Shown: piece after piece, positions 13,101 through 24,190 of the stretch | How the letters are laid out: each line of letters begins with the position of its first letter | How positions within the stretch are numbered: the first letter of the stretch is position 1 | NCBI RefSeq assembly: GCF_036785885.1 | Contig: NC_092323.1 | Span: 7,696,501-7,760,500 of the forward strand | DNA: 64,000 nucleotides | DNA from: Coffea arabica | Taxonomy: Eukaryota > Streptophyta > Magnoliopsida > Gentianales > Rubiaceae | Direction of reading: 5' to 3' | Position numbers and translations under genes: made by a program | The notes under the pieces: model-generated | Seen by the model: the letters and a program-made list of their open reading frames with translations, nothing else | Database searches by the model: none | Told to the model about the DNA's origin: nothing

Positions 13101-15211
13101 TAGACTTGCTACCATGGGTGTTCTGCCACTTCTCTTGGCAGGTGTTTTAGGATCCTGGAGCAAGCATGATTACCTCACTGAGTACTTGAGGAAGAAGATG
13201 TTTCAGAGCTCTGAGGACGAAATTCGGCCAGCAAAGCCTGAGCTTGTTAATTCTGTTCGCTTCCTTTGGTTGGTTTTGTGATGAAATTTTCACATGTTGT
13301 GCTTCCATTGTAATTTACATGTATTCTGTTATTTACTATATATGTCAATGCAGCATGTACGAGGACAATCATAACATGATTTTTGACATCCTTTGGGAAA
13401 TGGTGGTCAATTCCAATATAGACACGAAAATTTGTGCAGCCAATCTTCTGAAATCAATTGTAGGACCTTTAATTCTTGAAAATTTTCAGTTCCATTTTGG
13501 TTTAGAATGTGTTTATTGAATCTCACCATTCTTTCTCCTAGGTGCCATATCTGGATGCAAAAATTGCTTCAACACATGTTCTGCCTGCTCTTGTTACCCT
13601 GGGTTCTGACCAAAATTTGAATGTTAAATATGCAAGTATTGATGCATTTGGAGCTGTAGCACAGCATTATAAAAATGACATGGTATATACCTATATTTTG
13701 TTCCAGTTTTACATCCGATTAGATATTGATATCTTTATGTTGGCTGATGAGATATTCTCTCAGATTATTGACAAAATTCGGGTTCAAATGGATGCTTTTC
13801 TTGAGGATGGATCGCATGAAGCTACAATAGCTGTTGTCCGTGCATTGGTTGTTGCTGTTCCACATACGACAGACCGACTCAGAGATTATATCCTCTATCA
13901 TTCTGCTTTGAGCAGTTTATTTTCGTGCTTTAAGTGTCTCTCTTCATTTGCTGTAATCTTAAGTATTCTTTCCTAACCTCTAGTTGTGTGAATGTGGTGA
14001 AATCCTTTGTTCTTTAACTCATTGTACATCTCTTGTCCAAGATTTTCCAATTCACAGCCGTGCCACTCCCTTCAAATGATTTGATTCGTCGGCGTGAGAG
14101 AGCCAATGCATTTTGTGAAGCCATACGTGCTCTTGATGCAACAGGTTTGCTTCTGTTAATGTTATGAATTAATTTTTTATTTTATGTCATTCTCTTCTCC
14201 CACATACATGGGAAACAGCAAAGTGAAAAAAATTGTTCAAAAATAAGCATGCAATTTTATAGGGCCATTTCCTTGGGAAGTATATGTTGTTACTGTTTGT
14301 GTTCAATACCATTCAAGACTACAAGATGTAAAAGTTTGAACTGTTAGGCTGCAGCCAACTCTGACTGCTAAGCTTGAAGCATTCATAGTTGAGAGGCTGT
14401 AGCTGAAGTGGCTGTTGCCTGTTAGATTGTTACCTTTTCTAAAGTGGATGGAATCATACAACCCCTTATCTTCTAGAACTTTCTGTTCTTTTCAAGAATT
14501 TGCTGCTAGAATCTCTGGAGATGTTTAATATAGTTTTACTTCCGCAAGTTTTTATGGAGTACAACTGTCAGCACAAGACGTCTCATTATTATTTTGGAGA
14601 CAATTTAGTAAAAGCTATGGGTTATTCTTTGAGGTTGGTAGATGCTCCTGAGTGGATGAGATTACAGCAGTAATAACAATTTTGGTATAAAACATTTATA
14701 TCATGAATGTGGCTTCAAGAAATTGATGATTGTCATGTAACCAACTTTCTACTGTTGATTGTAGTATAAAAAGCTGTGTGCGCCAAATTCTTATAGGGCT
14801 TTTTTGCACTTATCATGCTCAACTTTTCTTTCAGATCTTCCTGCTTCAAGTGTTAGGGACTTTCTTTTGCCTGGAATCCAGAATCTGTTGAAGGACACTG
14901 ATGCCTTGGATCCAGCGCACAAGGAAGCACTTGAAATCATAATGAAGGAGAGGTCTGGCGGAACCTTGGACACTATTAGCAAGGTAATGGGTGCCCATCT
15001 AGGTCTACCATCTTCTGTAAGCAGTTTCTTTGGTGAAAGCGGGTTACTGGGGAAAAGGGAAACTGTCGATCAAGCTTTGCCATCACCAGAGCCTGTTCCA
15101 TCACCACCAGCAGTTGAAGATACAAGACTACGGCGGATCATGAGGGGCAGTTTCACGGATATGCTCAGGGGCAAAGCAAAGGGCAGTGATGACACTCCTC
15201 ACAGCCAGTGA
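7101..15211 (+). CDS. RELCH (KIAA1468)-like protein: LisH motifs, coiled coil and HEAT repeats, 20 exons
   Basis: Exons: 7101-7299, 8112-8264, 8739-8905, 9511-9618, 10209-10379, 10462-11013, 11097-11171, 11296-11424, 11502-11576, 11669-11878, 12067-12219, 12293-12507, 12636-12753, 12844-12976, 13073-13268, 13354-13459, 13542-13682, 13764-13887, 14028-14144, 14835-15211. They total 3519 bases in one frame, or 1172 residues, close to the length I recall for Arabidopsis At5g16210 (about 1180). The N-terminus (CNCVVNFLLEENYLLTAFELL) is LisH-like, and a second LisH-like stretch (VKEYLLFAGYRLTAMTFYEE) is in exon 3. Exons 5-6 are coiled coil and exons 7-19 encode HEAT-type helices (ELLPLMMCAIERHPD, ADQNLNVKYASIDAFG-like repeats). 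Every intron is GT-AG except the one after exon 18, which is AT-AC. Mammalian RELCH binds Rab11 and moves cholesterol from recycling endosomes to the trans-Golgi; a plant role is only inferred. Confidence 0.95.
13888..14027 (+). other. U12-type AT-AC intron in the RELCH gene
   Basis: The intron starts ATATCCTC (minor-spliceosome consensus ATATCCTT) and ends TGTAC. A branch-site match TTCTTTAACT lies at 14010-14019, with the branch adenosine 10-11 bases from the end, the spacing typical of U12 introns. No GT-AG pair in this interval keeps the frame and the conserved protein. With AT-AC splicing the junction reads GAT T|AT CTC TTG TCC AAG (DYLLSK), which fits the family sequence. Confidence 0.9.
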
Positions 15212-16302
15212 CGAGGCTTTACTTTTGTAGATTTTAAACCATAGGGCCTTAGGCACGTTGGGTGGGTGGTAATGAAGGAAGAATACAAATAGTGTGCGAG
15301 CTAGTTAAGGATTTCTTTACATTCTTTGGTTCCTGTGACCCATATAAAGTTTGAAATTTTGCAGTTTCTTGAACATAAGTTCATCATTTCTTGTGGAACT
15401 ATACATGGAAAAAAAAAATAAAACAACATTGAATCAGCACAATCCACTGCAGGTTTTACATTTCGTGTTTTCTGAGTGGAACGTGCCTTCAGTCCTTTGC
15501 CAACCAGTTCAGGAGGCCATTCGTGTTGCTTGAGTTAGAAAATAGACTTCTTGTAACCATTATTATGACTTGAAGTTCAGAGTTTATTCGCCTTGATATC
15601 GTATGTAAAAGGCAATGGTTCTGGTATTTAAAACAGCACGAAACAAGAGCAACTGCTCTGAGATATACGGCGTAGTTAGTCTGCAATCATACCGTGGCTT
15701 GCCATTTTCACCAGCCTTAATGTGGCGTGCTAGTCTCTGATATTCTGTGTGTGTTCCCCTGTGGCTGCAGGAAACAGGAGGCTCTTCCATGAAAACTTAA
15801 TAGAGCAAATGCGACCTCAACTAAAATCTAATGTTTGAACTGGCCATGCCTGGTTAATGATTTTTTATTAGTTCTCATTACCATAATTATCGAAGTCAGC
15901 TAAAGAATAACAACATGAACACCCTTCGGCCCTTAACTTTTCAATTCCAAACCCAAACGAATTGCTGGAGCCAAGTCTTCTGTGCGCTATTGCGCTTTTG
16001 TTGATTTACGTTGTCAGTTAATTGAGTGTCTGTCAACATACTTTTGAGATTCAATCGACTTTAGTGTCTTATAATGCTGGGTCTGCTGGCTGTGCAGTCG
16101 GATAATTCTCTGGGACAGCTTCATCTTGATTTCACAATTTTAATCCGAGGACCAAGGAGTGAACTTCCATTGTTCCTTGTCCCAAAATCATATTTCATGA
16201 TAGATCGCCAACGCGTGCCATGTGCACTAAAGAATATGACTGCTATAGCATGTAAAATTTTGGGTGGCCAACTTAAAGGCACCAGGGGAAAGCCAAAAGT
16301 AT

Positions 16303-16514
16303 ATTCCATCCGTCCCATTTTGATGATCCTATTTTTTTCGTATCTCAAATTGTAGTCTATTTTTCAACTAGTGAATATACAGATCCAACTAGATCAAGGA
16401 AGTGTTATGGCACAATCCTTAGATTTTTTTCGCTACAGGTGAGATTCGAACCCCCACCTACAGCCCAAGGAGGGACTTAACTCTCCAGTGGTTCAAAATG
16501 GGATGGATAGAGTA
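16303..16514. mobile_element. Stowaway-like MITE
   Basis: The ends are inverted: TATTCCATCCGTCCCATTTTGA on the left, TCAAAATGGGATGGATAGAGTA on the right, bounded by TA dinucleotides. The motif CCATCCGTCCCA is close to the CTCCCTCCGTCCC terminus of plant Stowaway (Tc1/mariner) MITEs. Length is about 212 bases, including a tRNA-like fragment of about 60 bases at 16436-16497, so the MITE alone is about 150 bases. Confidence 0.7.
16436..16497 (-). repeat. tRNA-derived SINE-like fragment inside the Stowaway-like MITE
   Basis: Read on the minus strand, this has a Pol III B-box-like GGGTTCGAATCTC and ends CTGTAGCGAAAAAA, as a short poly(A)-tailed SINE would. The A-box side is poorly preserved. No target duplication was identified, so it could also be a captured tRNA-like segment. 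Confidence 0.35.
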
Positions 16515-17987
16515 TAAAATTTTAACTATGCTGGTGCAAATATCCGCAATACAGGAGAGTGGCCGGTGGCTTCGATTGACAGGTGAAATGTCCCAGAAAC
16601 AGTAGGGCTTTCCTCCTGTTTTCGCTTCCGATGCTTAAATTAGTTATAGGTTTTTATCAAAAGGAAAAAGTTGGAGGAAGAAAGCTAATGATCTCTGTCT
16701 TCAAAAATCAACGCGTACCTTTGAATTAGGGTCTTTTATCTCTAAATCTATTTTGGGCTCAGTATACAGCTATTATGATAATGTCGTCAATATGTCTTAT
16801 CTTAACTGACCCTTAACTGATCTTGTGAGCAATAGGGTAACGCTATCACTACTTGTGATCTGCGATCACGAGATCACAAAACAAATCACAAGGGAATAAT
16901 TAGATTGTCAGAATGTCTTTTCTTCTGAATACATGTCAGACGTTAGGGTGACTAAAACTATATGTGAAATGTCACGATGATCGACACGTTGTCAAGATTA
17001 CGGACACGTGTCGTCCTGTAAGATCCGTCTGACGGAAACTATACGACCATAATCATAAAAAATGTATTAAAAAAATTAAAAATTAAAAATTACTTTTAAT
17101 GAGTAGAATATATAATCTAAAATTACTTAAAACTTTAAATGAATTCTCTCTCTCACCAAGTTTCACCCTATAGAAGAGAAATGCGGCTTCCCGTCAGGCC
17201 ATAATTGAATCCAACAATTGGAGTAAAGGCTCTCTACAGCTAGAAAAAATGATGGCAAAACAACTGGGCACAGGTTTAATGCTAATCTTTTGATGTATGG
17301 AGTTGATCATTTTCGAAGTTATTAATTCCTAACCAAAGTTACTAGGATTTCAAACCAAGTTCTATAGTTTATTCGGCCTATCAAGCGAGTTGTTTAATTG
17401 GTTCAACAAGGTGCATGTTTGTTCCGTTAGTTGATGCCCCGTGAATCATGATCATTAGATAATAACACCCGTCGCCAGATTGACAAGGCAGTGATTCAAG
17501 CTTCTGTCGTCTTGTCCTATATAAGACCATTAGATATGCCGCAGGTCATAGTGAGAATTGCATGGAGATTTAGAAATTAAGGGGAAAAAAAAAAGACAAA
17601 AATTTTGGTTCCTTCCATACATGTTCAGTATTTTGCTGCGAGGCAATTACTTGTACACGTGATTTTATTTCCCTAATCGCAACTTTCCACGTCGAATCTA
17701 GCAAGAGTCCTATTCTTCATATGATTAAGCTTTTGGATTTTGTAGTTTATAGAAGGATGACTGATTTGGCGGTGTATTAACATGTATTAGAAAATTTTTC
17801 CATAACCATTAACATCCTCCTCATCTTGTTCTACATTCGAGAACAAAGGCCATTAGCAAGGGACTTGATGACGAACGAAAGGCCATTAACAAACAACTGC
17901 ATCGAGAACAAAATTAAATTGCATCCACACCTAGCCAAGAAGCTCCAACAACTCTTCAAAAAGTCCTCAGGAGCAGGAACTCTAAAT

Positions 17988-18457
17988 TGAAGAATATTAA
18001 ACCAAACTGTTTTAGTATTAGTTTTCCAATTCTTTTTGATGTCTTGTTTGTCTAGTTTTCTAATTAGATTAGGGAAATTTCAAGTCAGTTTTCAAGTAAG
18101 TTTTGGTTTATAATTGTATTTGTTTTAGAAAATTTTACAGTCTATGAATACTACTAATCTAGTAGGTTATTATTTGAAAAATTAAATTGAAGAGTCGAGT
18201 CGAGTCATAGAAGAGTTGAATTGAAGAGTTAAGTTGAATCTTGAAAGTAGGTTTGAGAGAAAATCTCATAATTGAAATTTATGAGTTGTCGTGAGCGAAA
18301 AATTACGATTTGATATTTTTATTGTTGAGTTTGAGTTAAATACAATTATTAAAAATTTATTGAGTATTTGTTCTCCTCTTTTTTTTTTTTTTTTTACATA
18401 TTTTTATATGTGCTAAAATTATTTTCGCTGTGTGTGCGCGTATTTTTTGTGCCGACA
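17988..18457 (+). mobile_element. 5' LTR of a non-autonomous copia-type element
   Basis: 470 bases starting TGAAGAATATTAAACC and ending GTGCCGACA, so TG...CA. It aligns along its length with 19671-20082, but keeps an extra block at about 18270-18320 that the 3' copy lacks. It is followed directly by a primer-binding site (TGGTATCAAAACTC at 18460), matching the plant initiator-Met tRNA type TGGTATCAGAGC with two changes. Confidence 0.85.
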
Positions 18458-19670
18458 AGTGGTATCAAAACTCTAGATTTTGATCTTGGAACTTGTTCAC
18501 AAAATTGGGACTTGGATCTTGTTCGTGAAATTGAAGTATGGATCCATACCATTTAGAGCATTGTCCTATTTTTATCTTTCATGGTAAAAATAATTTTGAA
18601 ATTTGGAGGTTGATGATAAAATTTTTTTTCAAAGATATTGGAGTTTGGAATATTATCCAAAAGAGGTTCACGGAACCTATAGTAGGTACAGAATTATCAA
18701 ACGATGCAGTTAAACAATTACAGAGAAATAAATAGTTGAATTGCAAGACATTCTACTATCTCAGTACTCAAGTCCAGTACATGTAGTGAAAAAATTTATA
18801 TGTATAAAGGCAGCAAAGGATGCTTGAAAATTTTTAATAAATTTTTATAGTTATGATGGAGAAGAAATTTATGACGAGAAACAAGAAATAGAAAATTTTG
18901 ATGAGGCAAAGAACGAAGAAATTGCAGAAATTGTGGATACAATTGAAGATGAAGAGTTTGTGATTCAAGAAGAAATTTCACATATGGTTGAGAAAAAAAA
19001 AATGAAGTCATTGATGAAATTAAAGATGTGCTTGAAGATCATGACCGCATAGAAATTGTTAGGTCCCGTTTGGATTGCATTTTCCGTCATTTTTCATGGA
19101 AAAATTACTGTAGCGATTTGATGTATGTGAGGAAAAAAGGTAATAGGGAAATGTGTTCACGGAAAATGACGAAATTTTTCTACGGAAAACAGCAATCCAA
19201 GCAAGGCCTTAATTTTGTCAAGATTGGTGAATTTTTTGAAGAGAAAAATCACGTGATGGATTTGGTTGAAATCAATTATAAGGTGGACAAATTAATTGAA
19301 GGTTGCAGTACTGCTAAAGTTGATGCAGCTGTTAGTGTTGAAAAATTAAAGAAAAAACATGGTGATATTGAAAATTTCGTTGGTAAAATTATGATTTTTG
19401 GAAATTTTATTAATGATATGAATGAATTGAATTGTGGATTATTTAATGAAAATTGGTGGATATATTTGAATATTTTGACAAGAGTGATCAAACCAAGAAA
19501 TTGTTTGAGAACTACAAGTTTCGTCCACTATCGCGCGTGAAGATAAAATTAAAAATTCACTGCAAATTGGTGTTTTATGTGTTTATACAACGATTGAATT
19601 GTTCATGAAAATTCAATTTCGTGATAGTATTGGAGATGACAATATTAAGAGTTTGATTTAAGGGAAGTAA
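18458..19670 (+). mobile_element. Internal region of the non-autonomous copia-type element with a gag remnant
   Basis: The 1213-base interior is far too short for gag-pol. An ORF at 18538-18735 (65 codons) reads MDPYHLEHCPIFIFHGKNNF then EIWRLMIKFFF, which is the N-terminal copia gag (DUF4219/UBN2-type) pattern. After it the sequence codes a broken Glu-rich stretch (IAEIVDTIEDEEF) and a 147-base Tourist-like MITE at 19062-19208. A purine-rich tract (AAGGGAAGTAA) precedes the 3' LTR. There is no protease, integrase or reverse transcriptase, so it depended on another element. Confidence 0.8.
19062..19208. mobile_element. Tourist-like MITE inserted in the LTR element, copy 1
   Basis: The terminal inverted repeats are GGTCCCGTTTGGATTGC and its partner GCAATCCAAGCAAGGCC, flanked by TTA on both sides (19059-19061 and 19209-19211), as in PIF/Harbinger-type insertions. 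The core, TTTTCATGGAAAAATTACTG and following, is nearly identical to 48604-48749. It must have inserted after the LTR element. Confidence 0.82.
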
Positions 19671-20082
19671 TGAAGGAAATTAAGCCAAACTATTTTGGTA
19701 TTAGTTTTATAATTCTTTTTGGTGTCTTATTTGTCTAGTTTCCATATTAAATTAGAAAATCTCAAGTTAGTTTCCAAATAAACTTTGGTTTACAATTGTA
19801 TTTGTTTTAGGAAACTTTGTAGTCTATAAATACTACCGGTCTAGTAGATTATTATTTGAAAAGTAGAGTTGAAGAGTCGAGTCGAGTTATAGAAGAGTTG
19901 AATTAAAGAGTTAAGTTGAGTCTTGAAAAATAGACTTGGGAGAAAATCTCATTGTTATTGTTGAGTTTGAATTAAATAAAATTATTGAGAATTTGTTAAG
20001 TATTTGTTCTTCTTCTTTCTCCACATATTTTTATATGTGCTAAAATTGCTTCCGCTGTGTGCTCGTATTCTTCGTGCCAACA
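19671..20082 (+). mobile_element. 3' LTR of the non-autonomous copia-type element
   Basis: 412 bases starting TGAAGGAAATTAAGCC and ending CGTGCCAACA. Many substitutions and an indel relative to the 5' LTR mean an old insertion. The 5 bases before the 5' LTR (TAAAT) and after this LTR (TGACG) differ, so no target duplication survives. Confidence 0.83.
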
Positions 20083-20621
20083 TGACGTTGACGCAAGAGA
20101 GATGCAAAAAAGCCTCACATGAGTTTGTTTTGGCTCATGAGTCTTCTAACCTTGTAGACTCTTCCTATATAATTGATCGACTACGTAGATTCAACACTGC
20201 CTTGAAGAGCAACAGAGGTGCAACAAGAATAGTGACCTCTGGTACAAAGTCAGAAAGGGTTCTTGAATGTAGTAAGGCTACCGATGAGGTTGAGCGTGAT
20301 CGAAAGATTAGAGAATACATTGTTTTCGACTTTGGTGATGATTATGGCAAGAGGGGTTATTCAGATCTAGATGACGACGAGTTCTTTTACGGAAATTTGG
20401 ATCCCAGCCTCACTGATAACGTAGTTGTGTTTGACAACATCTGTCTCACCGAAATTGAGGATAGAAAGTATCGAAGAGATGAGATATTTACGCTGTCACC
20501 ATTGACAAAAGAAGATTTGGAGTTTTTTACTTCTCAAGGGGAAAAATCTTCATCCACGATCTCTGGTTTCTTGGGTAATAGTTGCAATCCTACGTCATGT
20601 GCATTTTTCAAGTTTTATTAA
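20082..20621 (+). CDS. Unrecognised ORF adjoining the 3' LTR
   Basis: An ORF of 179 codons whose ATG overlaps the last A of the LTR. I do not recognise it. The product is acidic and charged (KATDEVERDRKIREYIVFDF, DLDDDEFFYG), with no signal peptide or membrane segment. A possible donor, CTTGG|GTAATAG at about 20573, would make 20082-20573 an exon instead of a full gene. The length and balanced composition make a chance ORF unlikely. It may be an exon of a host gene broken by the LTR element, or sequence carried by it. No downstream exon was found. Confidence 0.35.
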   Translation: MTLTQERCKKASHEFVLAHESSNLVDSSYIIDRLRRFNTALKSNRGATRIVTSGTKSERVLECSKATDEVERDRKIREYIVFDFGDDYGKRGYSDLDDDEFFYGNLDPSLTDNVVVFDNICLTEIEDRKYRRDEIFTLSPLTKEDLEFFTSQGEKSSSTISGFLGNSCNPTSCAFFKFY

Positions 20622-22320
20622 TTTTGTGAGTTACCACTTCTTTTTATTTCCAAAAGTAGTAAGAGTACAATTCTTTCTTTGTTTCATAATGTTACCTTCA
20701 TGCAAGCGCCCCCCAAGCTTAGCTAATGATTTCAAGAAGTAAATGCTTTCGTTTTTCTTGAATCAAATCTCAATTCAATTTTGTTTTGTAATTTTGTGCC
20801 CAATTCGTTTTTCATTGTGGAGAATTACACGAGTAAAATAGTAATGGCACTTTGCTTCCTCCGTGAATGAGAACAAGAAAAATAATAACCCCTACTTAAC
20901 GGCAAAAACATGAAAATTCCATTACTTGCATCGCTACCAGTCAAATTGACACATTCCAATTGCGGACACAGAAATATTTTGCTCTTTTAGTGCAAATTCA
21001 ATGTCATATATACTAAGCTCAAAGAGAACATAGAAACGTGCGGGCAAATTCTATCACTACATTAAAATATGAGCAGGCAAGTAATACGAAATCAAGAACT
21101 GTATAAGAAAGTAAACAATTAATTACTCGTCGAAGAAGAATATAAGAAGCATATACGTGGGAATATTACATACGCATAAACTACAATGGGATGAATTGTG
21201 TATTTCTGAAGTAAAGGAGACCGAAAAGCTTCAAAATCAACAGATATTTCATGCATCGTAAAGATGTCGATGTTAATGATATGCGAGTCAGTAACAGATG
21301 TCAGGGACAACTTGGAACGGGGATTTAGCCCCTCCAAATCCAATGGAGGAATGGAGCTTCTCCTCTTTCTCACACTTTCTGCAGTTGCAGCTGAAGTTGG
21401 CATCTCTGCCAATGCTGCAACTGAAAATAAAAAATACTAGTATTAAATTATCTGGGCTTCTTAATCCAATCAACATCGATCAAATAACTGATTGCTTTCT
21501 TCCCAAAGGAATCATCTCAGGAAAAAATAATGATAACAAAAAATGTTTCGTTGTTTTTTCTAATAATGATACCATGGTCCCAAAGACTGCAAGTCCCGGC
21601 GCAAAAACATCAAGATTGTCGTTTTTGTTGCTAGTGCTGCATAATGTTATGGTACATTGCCTTGGACCATTGATGTTCTTAGCACATCTTAAATTCCAAA
21701 AATTTAAAGCAGAAGAGGCACTTTATATGGCTGTGAAAAGAATTTGAGTAGGAAATTAATGACCCTTAATTGACAAAATCACCATTGGTTGCGTCCTCCT
21801 TTTGGAGGGATTGGAATTTGGAAACAAAATGAATAATGAGATCGGGCTGGAAAGTGTTACTTTGAAAAAAAAAATGGCGATGGCTAGAAAGAAAGAAAGT
21901 TGAACAAGAGGAGACGAATAAAAAGAACAGGAAAGGAAAAGGTTTCAAGTTTCTCCCTTAGTCAAAATCTCTTTCGTCCAAGAAATAGCTTCGAAATTAG
22001 CGACACATGTCTGTGAGGTGGAGGGCATTGCGGGAGGTAAATGCGTAAAATGATAATTTGTTGAGTGCACTCCGATATTAAAATCAGTTAAAATGAGTAA
22101 AATGATAATGAGGAGGGCACTCAAGACTGTAAAAAGAAAAGGCTTCCTGTAAAATACACTCCATTATCAAAATGCTACGAGTAGGTTTTGACATGACCTT
22201 AGCCTACCAACCAACCCATCCTCGCGACAAACAGTGCAAGTTTGGCACTTGGCAGGCACACATGGGCAGTCAGTGGGATGTCCACTGCCCCAAACCTAGT
22301 CAGTATTTCTATTTCCCCTC
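20622..22320. other. Spacer before the nsLTP array
   Basis: AT-rich, with opposing ORFs at 21119-21412 (-) and 21298-21747 (+) that overlap in antisense. Neither resembles a known family, and neither has a supporting splice structure. The last 250 bases are the promoter of the first nsLTP gene. Confidence 0.5.
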
Positions 22321-22327
22321 TATAAAT
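22321..22327 (+). promoter_or_regulatory. TATA box of nsLTP copy 1
   Basis: TATAAAT, 170 bases upstream of the ATG at 22491, in a C-rich context (CCCCTC) typical of strong plant promoters. Confidence 0.6.
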
Positions 22328-22490
22328 TGCCCAGCAACTGAGGCCTTCTTGCACACATTCACACTTGCCCCATCTAATCTACATCAAATATTTCTCGTCT
22401 CCTCTCCCCAATTCTGCACTAGCATTGCTTCCCCAGAAGAAGAGGAGAAAAAAGAAAGAAAACTTCTCAAGTAGGAGCAGCAAAGTAGCA

Positions 22491-22781
22491 ATGAAGATGA
22501 AGTTTCGTCATGCGGTTGCAGCCTGGTTGGTGATGCTGGTGGTGGCCGTCGGTGAGGTCCAAGTGAGCAGGGCAGTTACCTGCAGCATAACAGAGCTGAG
22601 TCCGTGCCTTTCCGCCATCAATGGGCCCAACCCACCGTCTGCGGCTTGTTGCGCCAAGCTGAAGGAACAGAGGCCTTGCTTTTGTGGGTACATCCAAAAT
22701 CCCACCTATGCTCAGTACGTCAATTCCCCTAAAGCCAAAGGCATTGCTAAAGCCTGTCAAGTCTCGATTCCCAACTGCTGA
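22491..22781 (+). CDS. Type-2 non-specific lipid-transfer protein, copy 1
   Basis: A 96-residue intronless preprotein. The start at 22491 begins a standard signal peptide (MKMKFRHAVAAWLVMLVVAV...SRA), and the open codons upstream are probably leader. The mature part, about 69 residues, holds the eight-cysteine pattern of type-2 nsLTPs: C, C, CC, CxC (CFC), C, C, with the Phe between cysteines 5 and 6 that marks type 2. These small secreted proteins bind lipids in the apoplast and help build cuticle or suberin, or act in defence. The gene is the most diverged of the three in the array and does not share the long upstream block of the other two. An AATAAA at about 22859 is a likely poly(A) signal. 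Confidence 0.93.
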   Translation: MKMKFRHAVAAWLVMLVVAVGEVQVSRAVTCSITELSPCLSAINGPNPPSAACCAKLKEQRPCFCGYIQNPTYAQYVNSPKAKGIAKACQVSIPNC

Positions 22782-24190
22782 GTTAATGGGAAAGGCAAGT
22801 TCTCGCCTCATGGAGGCTGGTCATGATATATACTACTACTACTATGTATTCTCGCCTCAATAAAAGTGGTCTTTACCTGAAACTACTGAAAGGGAACGGA
22901 GGCATATATGATTATATATGTATGTACTAAACTGCTTTGCTCCTCCATCATCTCGTCCTCGAAGCGCCATGCACACTCTATTTCTTGAATGGTTTCATAT
23001 GCATTCCAATTAATTATTCTAGAAGATAATTTGCATATATAGTTTTGCAATCGATCGCTTTAACTTTCATTTCTGTGTACAGCCATACCATCCGTCACTC
23101 ACGCTTTAACCTTTTTTTTTTTTTGGCGATACGACAAATTAATGAAATGGGAGCATAAAAACAGAGTATTTGAAACACAAGTTTTTTTTTTTTTTTTTTG
23201 GATTGAAGAACCCCAGCAGCATCTTGCAATGCTTAAACATAATAGAAAAGGTCAGACGAAGGGAAACCAGATCGATAGCTGGTTTCTCAATAACAATCCT
23301 CAGAATCTCTCATAGGAGTCTTCCCTCAGTATCATAATAGTTTTTTTTTGTGGGAAAAACTCAGCAGAGCAGAATCATAGAAGCGGAGCCTTCTATAAGT
23401 TAATATGCATTAACCACCGACAATTGAATACCAATGTCGAATTATCATATCAGATAGGCAATGATAGGCAAGGGAGGGCCGCTACAAAGAAGTTTCAAAA
23501 TTAAACGTACAAATGAAGCTGATGTCCATATAATTACTAGTTGAGATGATTGTGGGTCTAAGAAACTTCACTTTCGCAACTCTTTTTCTTCCAATAAACA
23601 ACGACAACCGAAAATTCATTCAAGTCATCACAAACTGCATCAACCTTCTTCTCTCTTTGGACCTTTTTTCAGCACATTACGTGCCCCCGTCTACGTTTTT
23701 TTTTTTTCCTTGGAAGCGCACTCTTATGAGATGACGAACCTTAATAAGAGGATAATAATAATGCTAGATATTATTATATTGTTCTCCTTATTAAAATGTA
23801 TTAGCCTATTAGGATATAATAAGAGAGAGTAATTCAAGCCTCGTACGAAAAATTTTAGTATTCGATTGAAATAAAAACATGTCCGTCTGTTTTCATTGGA
23901 AGAAAACTACAAAACAGAAACTTATACACTACTCTTTCTATAACTTTTTACTGAGCTTGGGGTCGTCAAGACTCACGAGAGGGAAGTCTTCCTTTCCGGA
24001 CAAAAAGAGCGGCTGGTTAGGCGGATGACAGAGAGAGGTGGGCAAGTGAAACGTAGTATGAAAACTTGACTTCTTCCAGCTGGCTATACAAATGATTCTT
24101 CGCTCCCATCCAAATCCAGACAAGACGGGGACGATGAGGTTCGCGACAGAAATTATTATCATGATTAGTGTTAAAGCCACCCGTGATGAT
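22782..24190. other. Spacer between nsLTP copies 1 and 2
   Basis: 3' UTR of copy 1 and AT-rich spacer with several T runs. No coding sequence of recognised type was found. Confidence 0.55.

Larger units (their letters stand above)
15212..17987. other. Spacer between the RELCH gene and an LTR element
   Basis: The first few hundred bases are RELCH 3' UTR. The rest is AT-rich sequence with no credible gene. It contains a Stowaway-like MITE (about 16303-16514) with a tRNA-derived fragment inside it. Short GC-rich palindromes such as ACACGTGT occur near 17.0 kb. Confidence 0.55.

Noticed and set aside
21119-21747. Overlapping ORFs on both strands (97 codons minus, 149 codons plus)
   Set aside because: They are antisense to each other, match no family I know, and have no convincing splice sites or promoter context.
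22365-22490. Upstream extension of the first nsLTP ORF
   Set aside because: The extension lacks signal-peptide character; the ATG at 22491 begins a proper signal peptide and lies at the expected distance from the TATA box.
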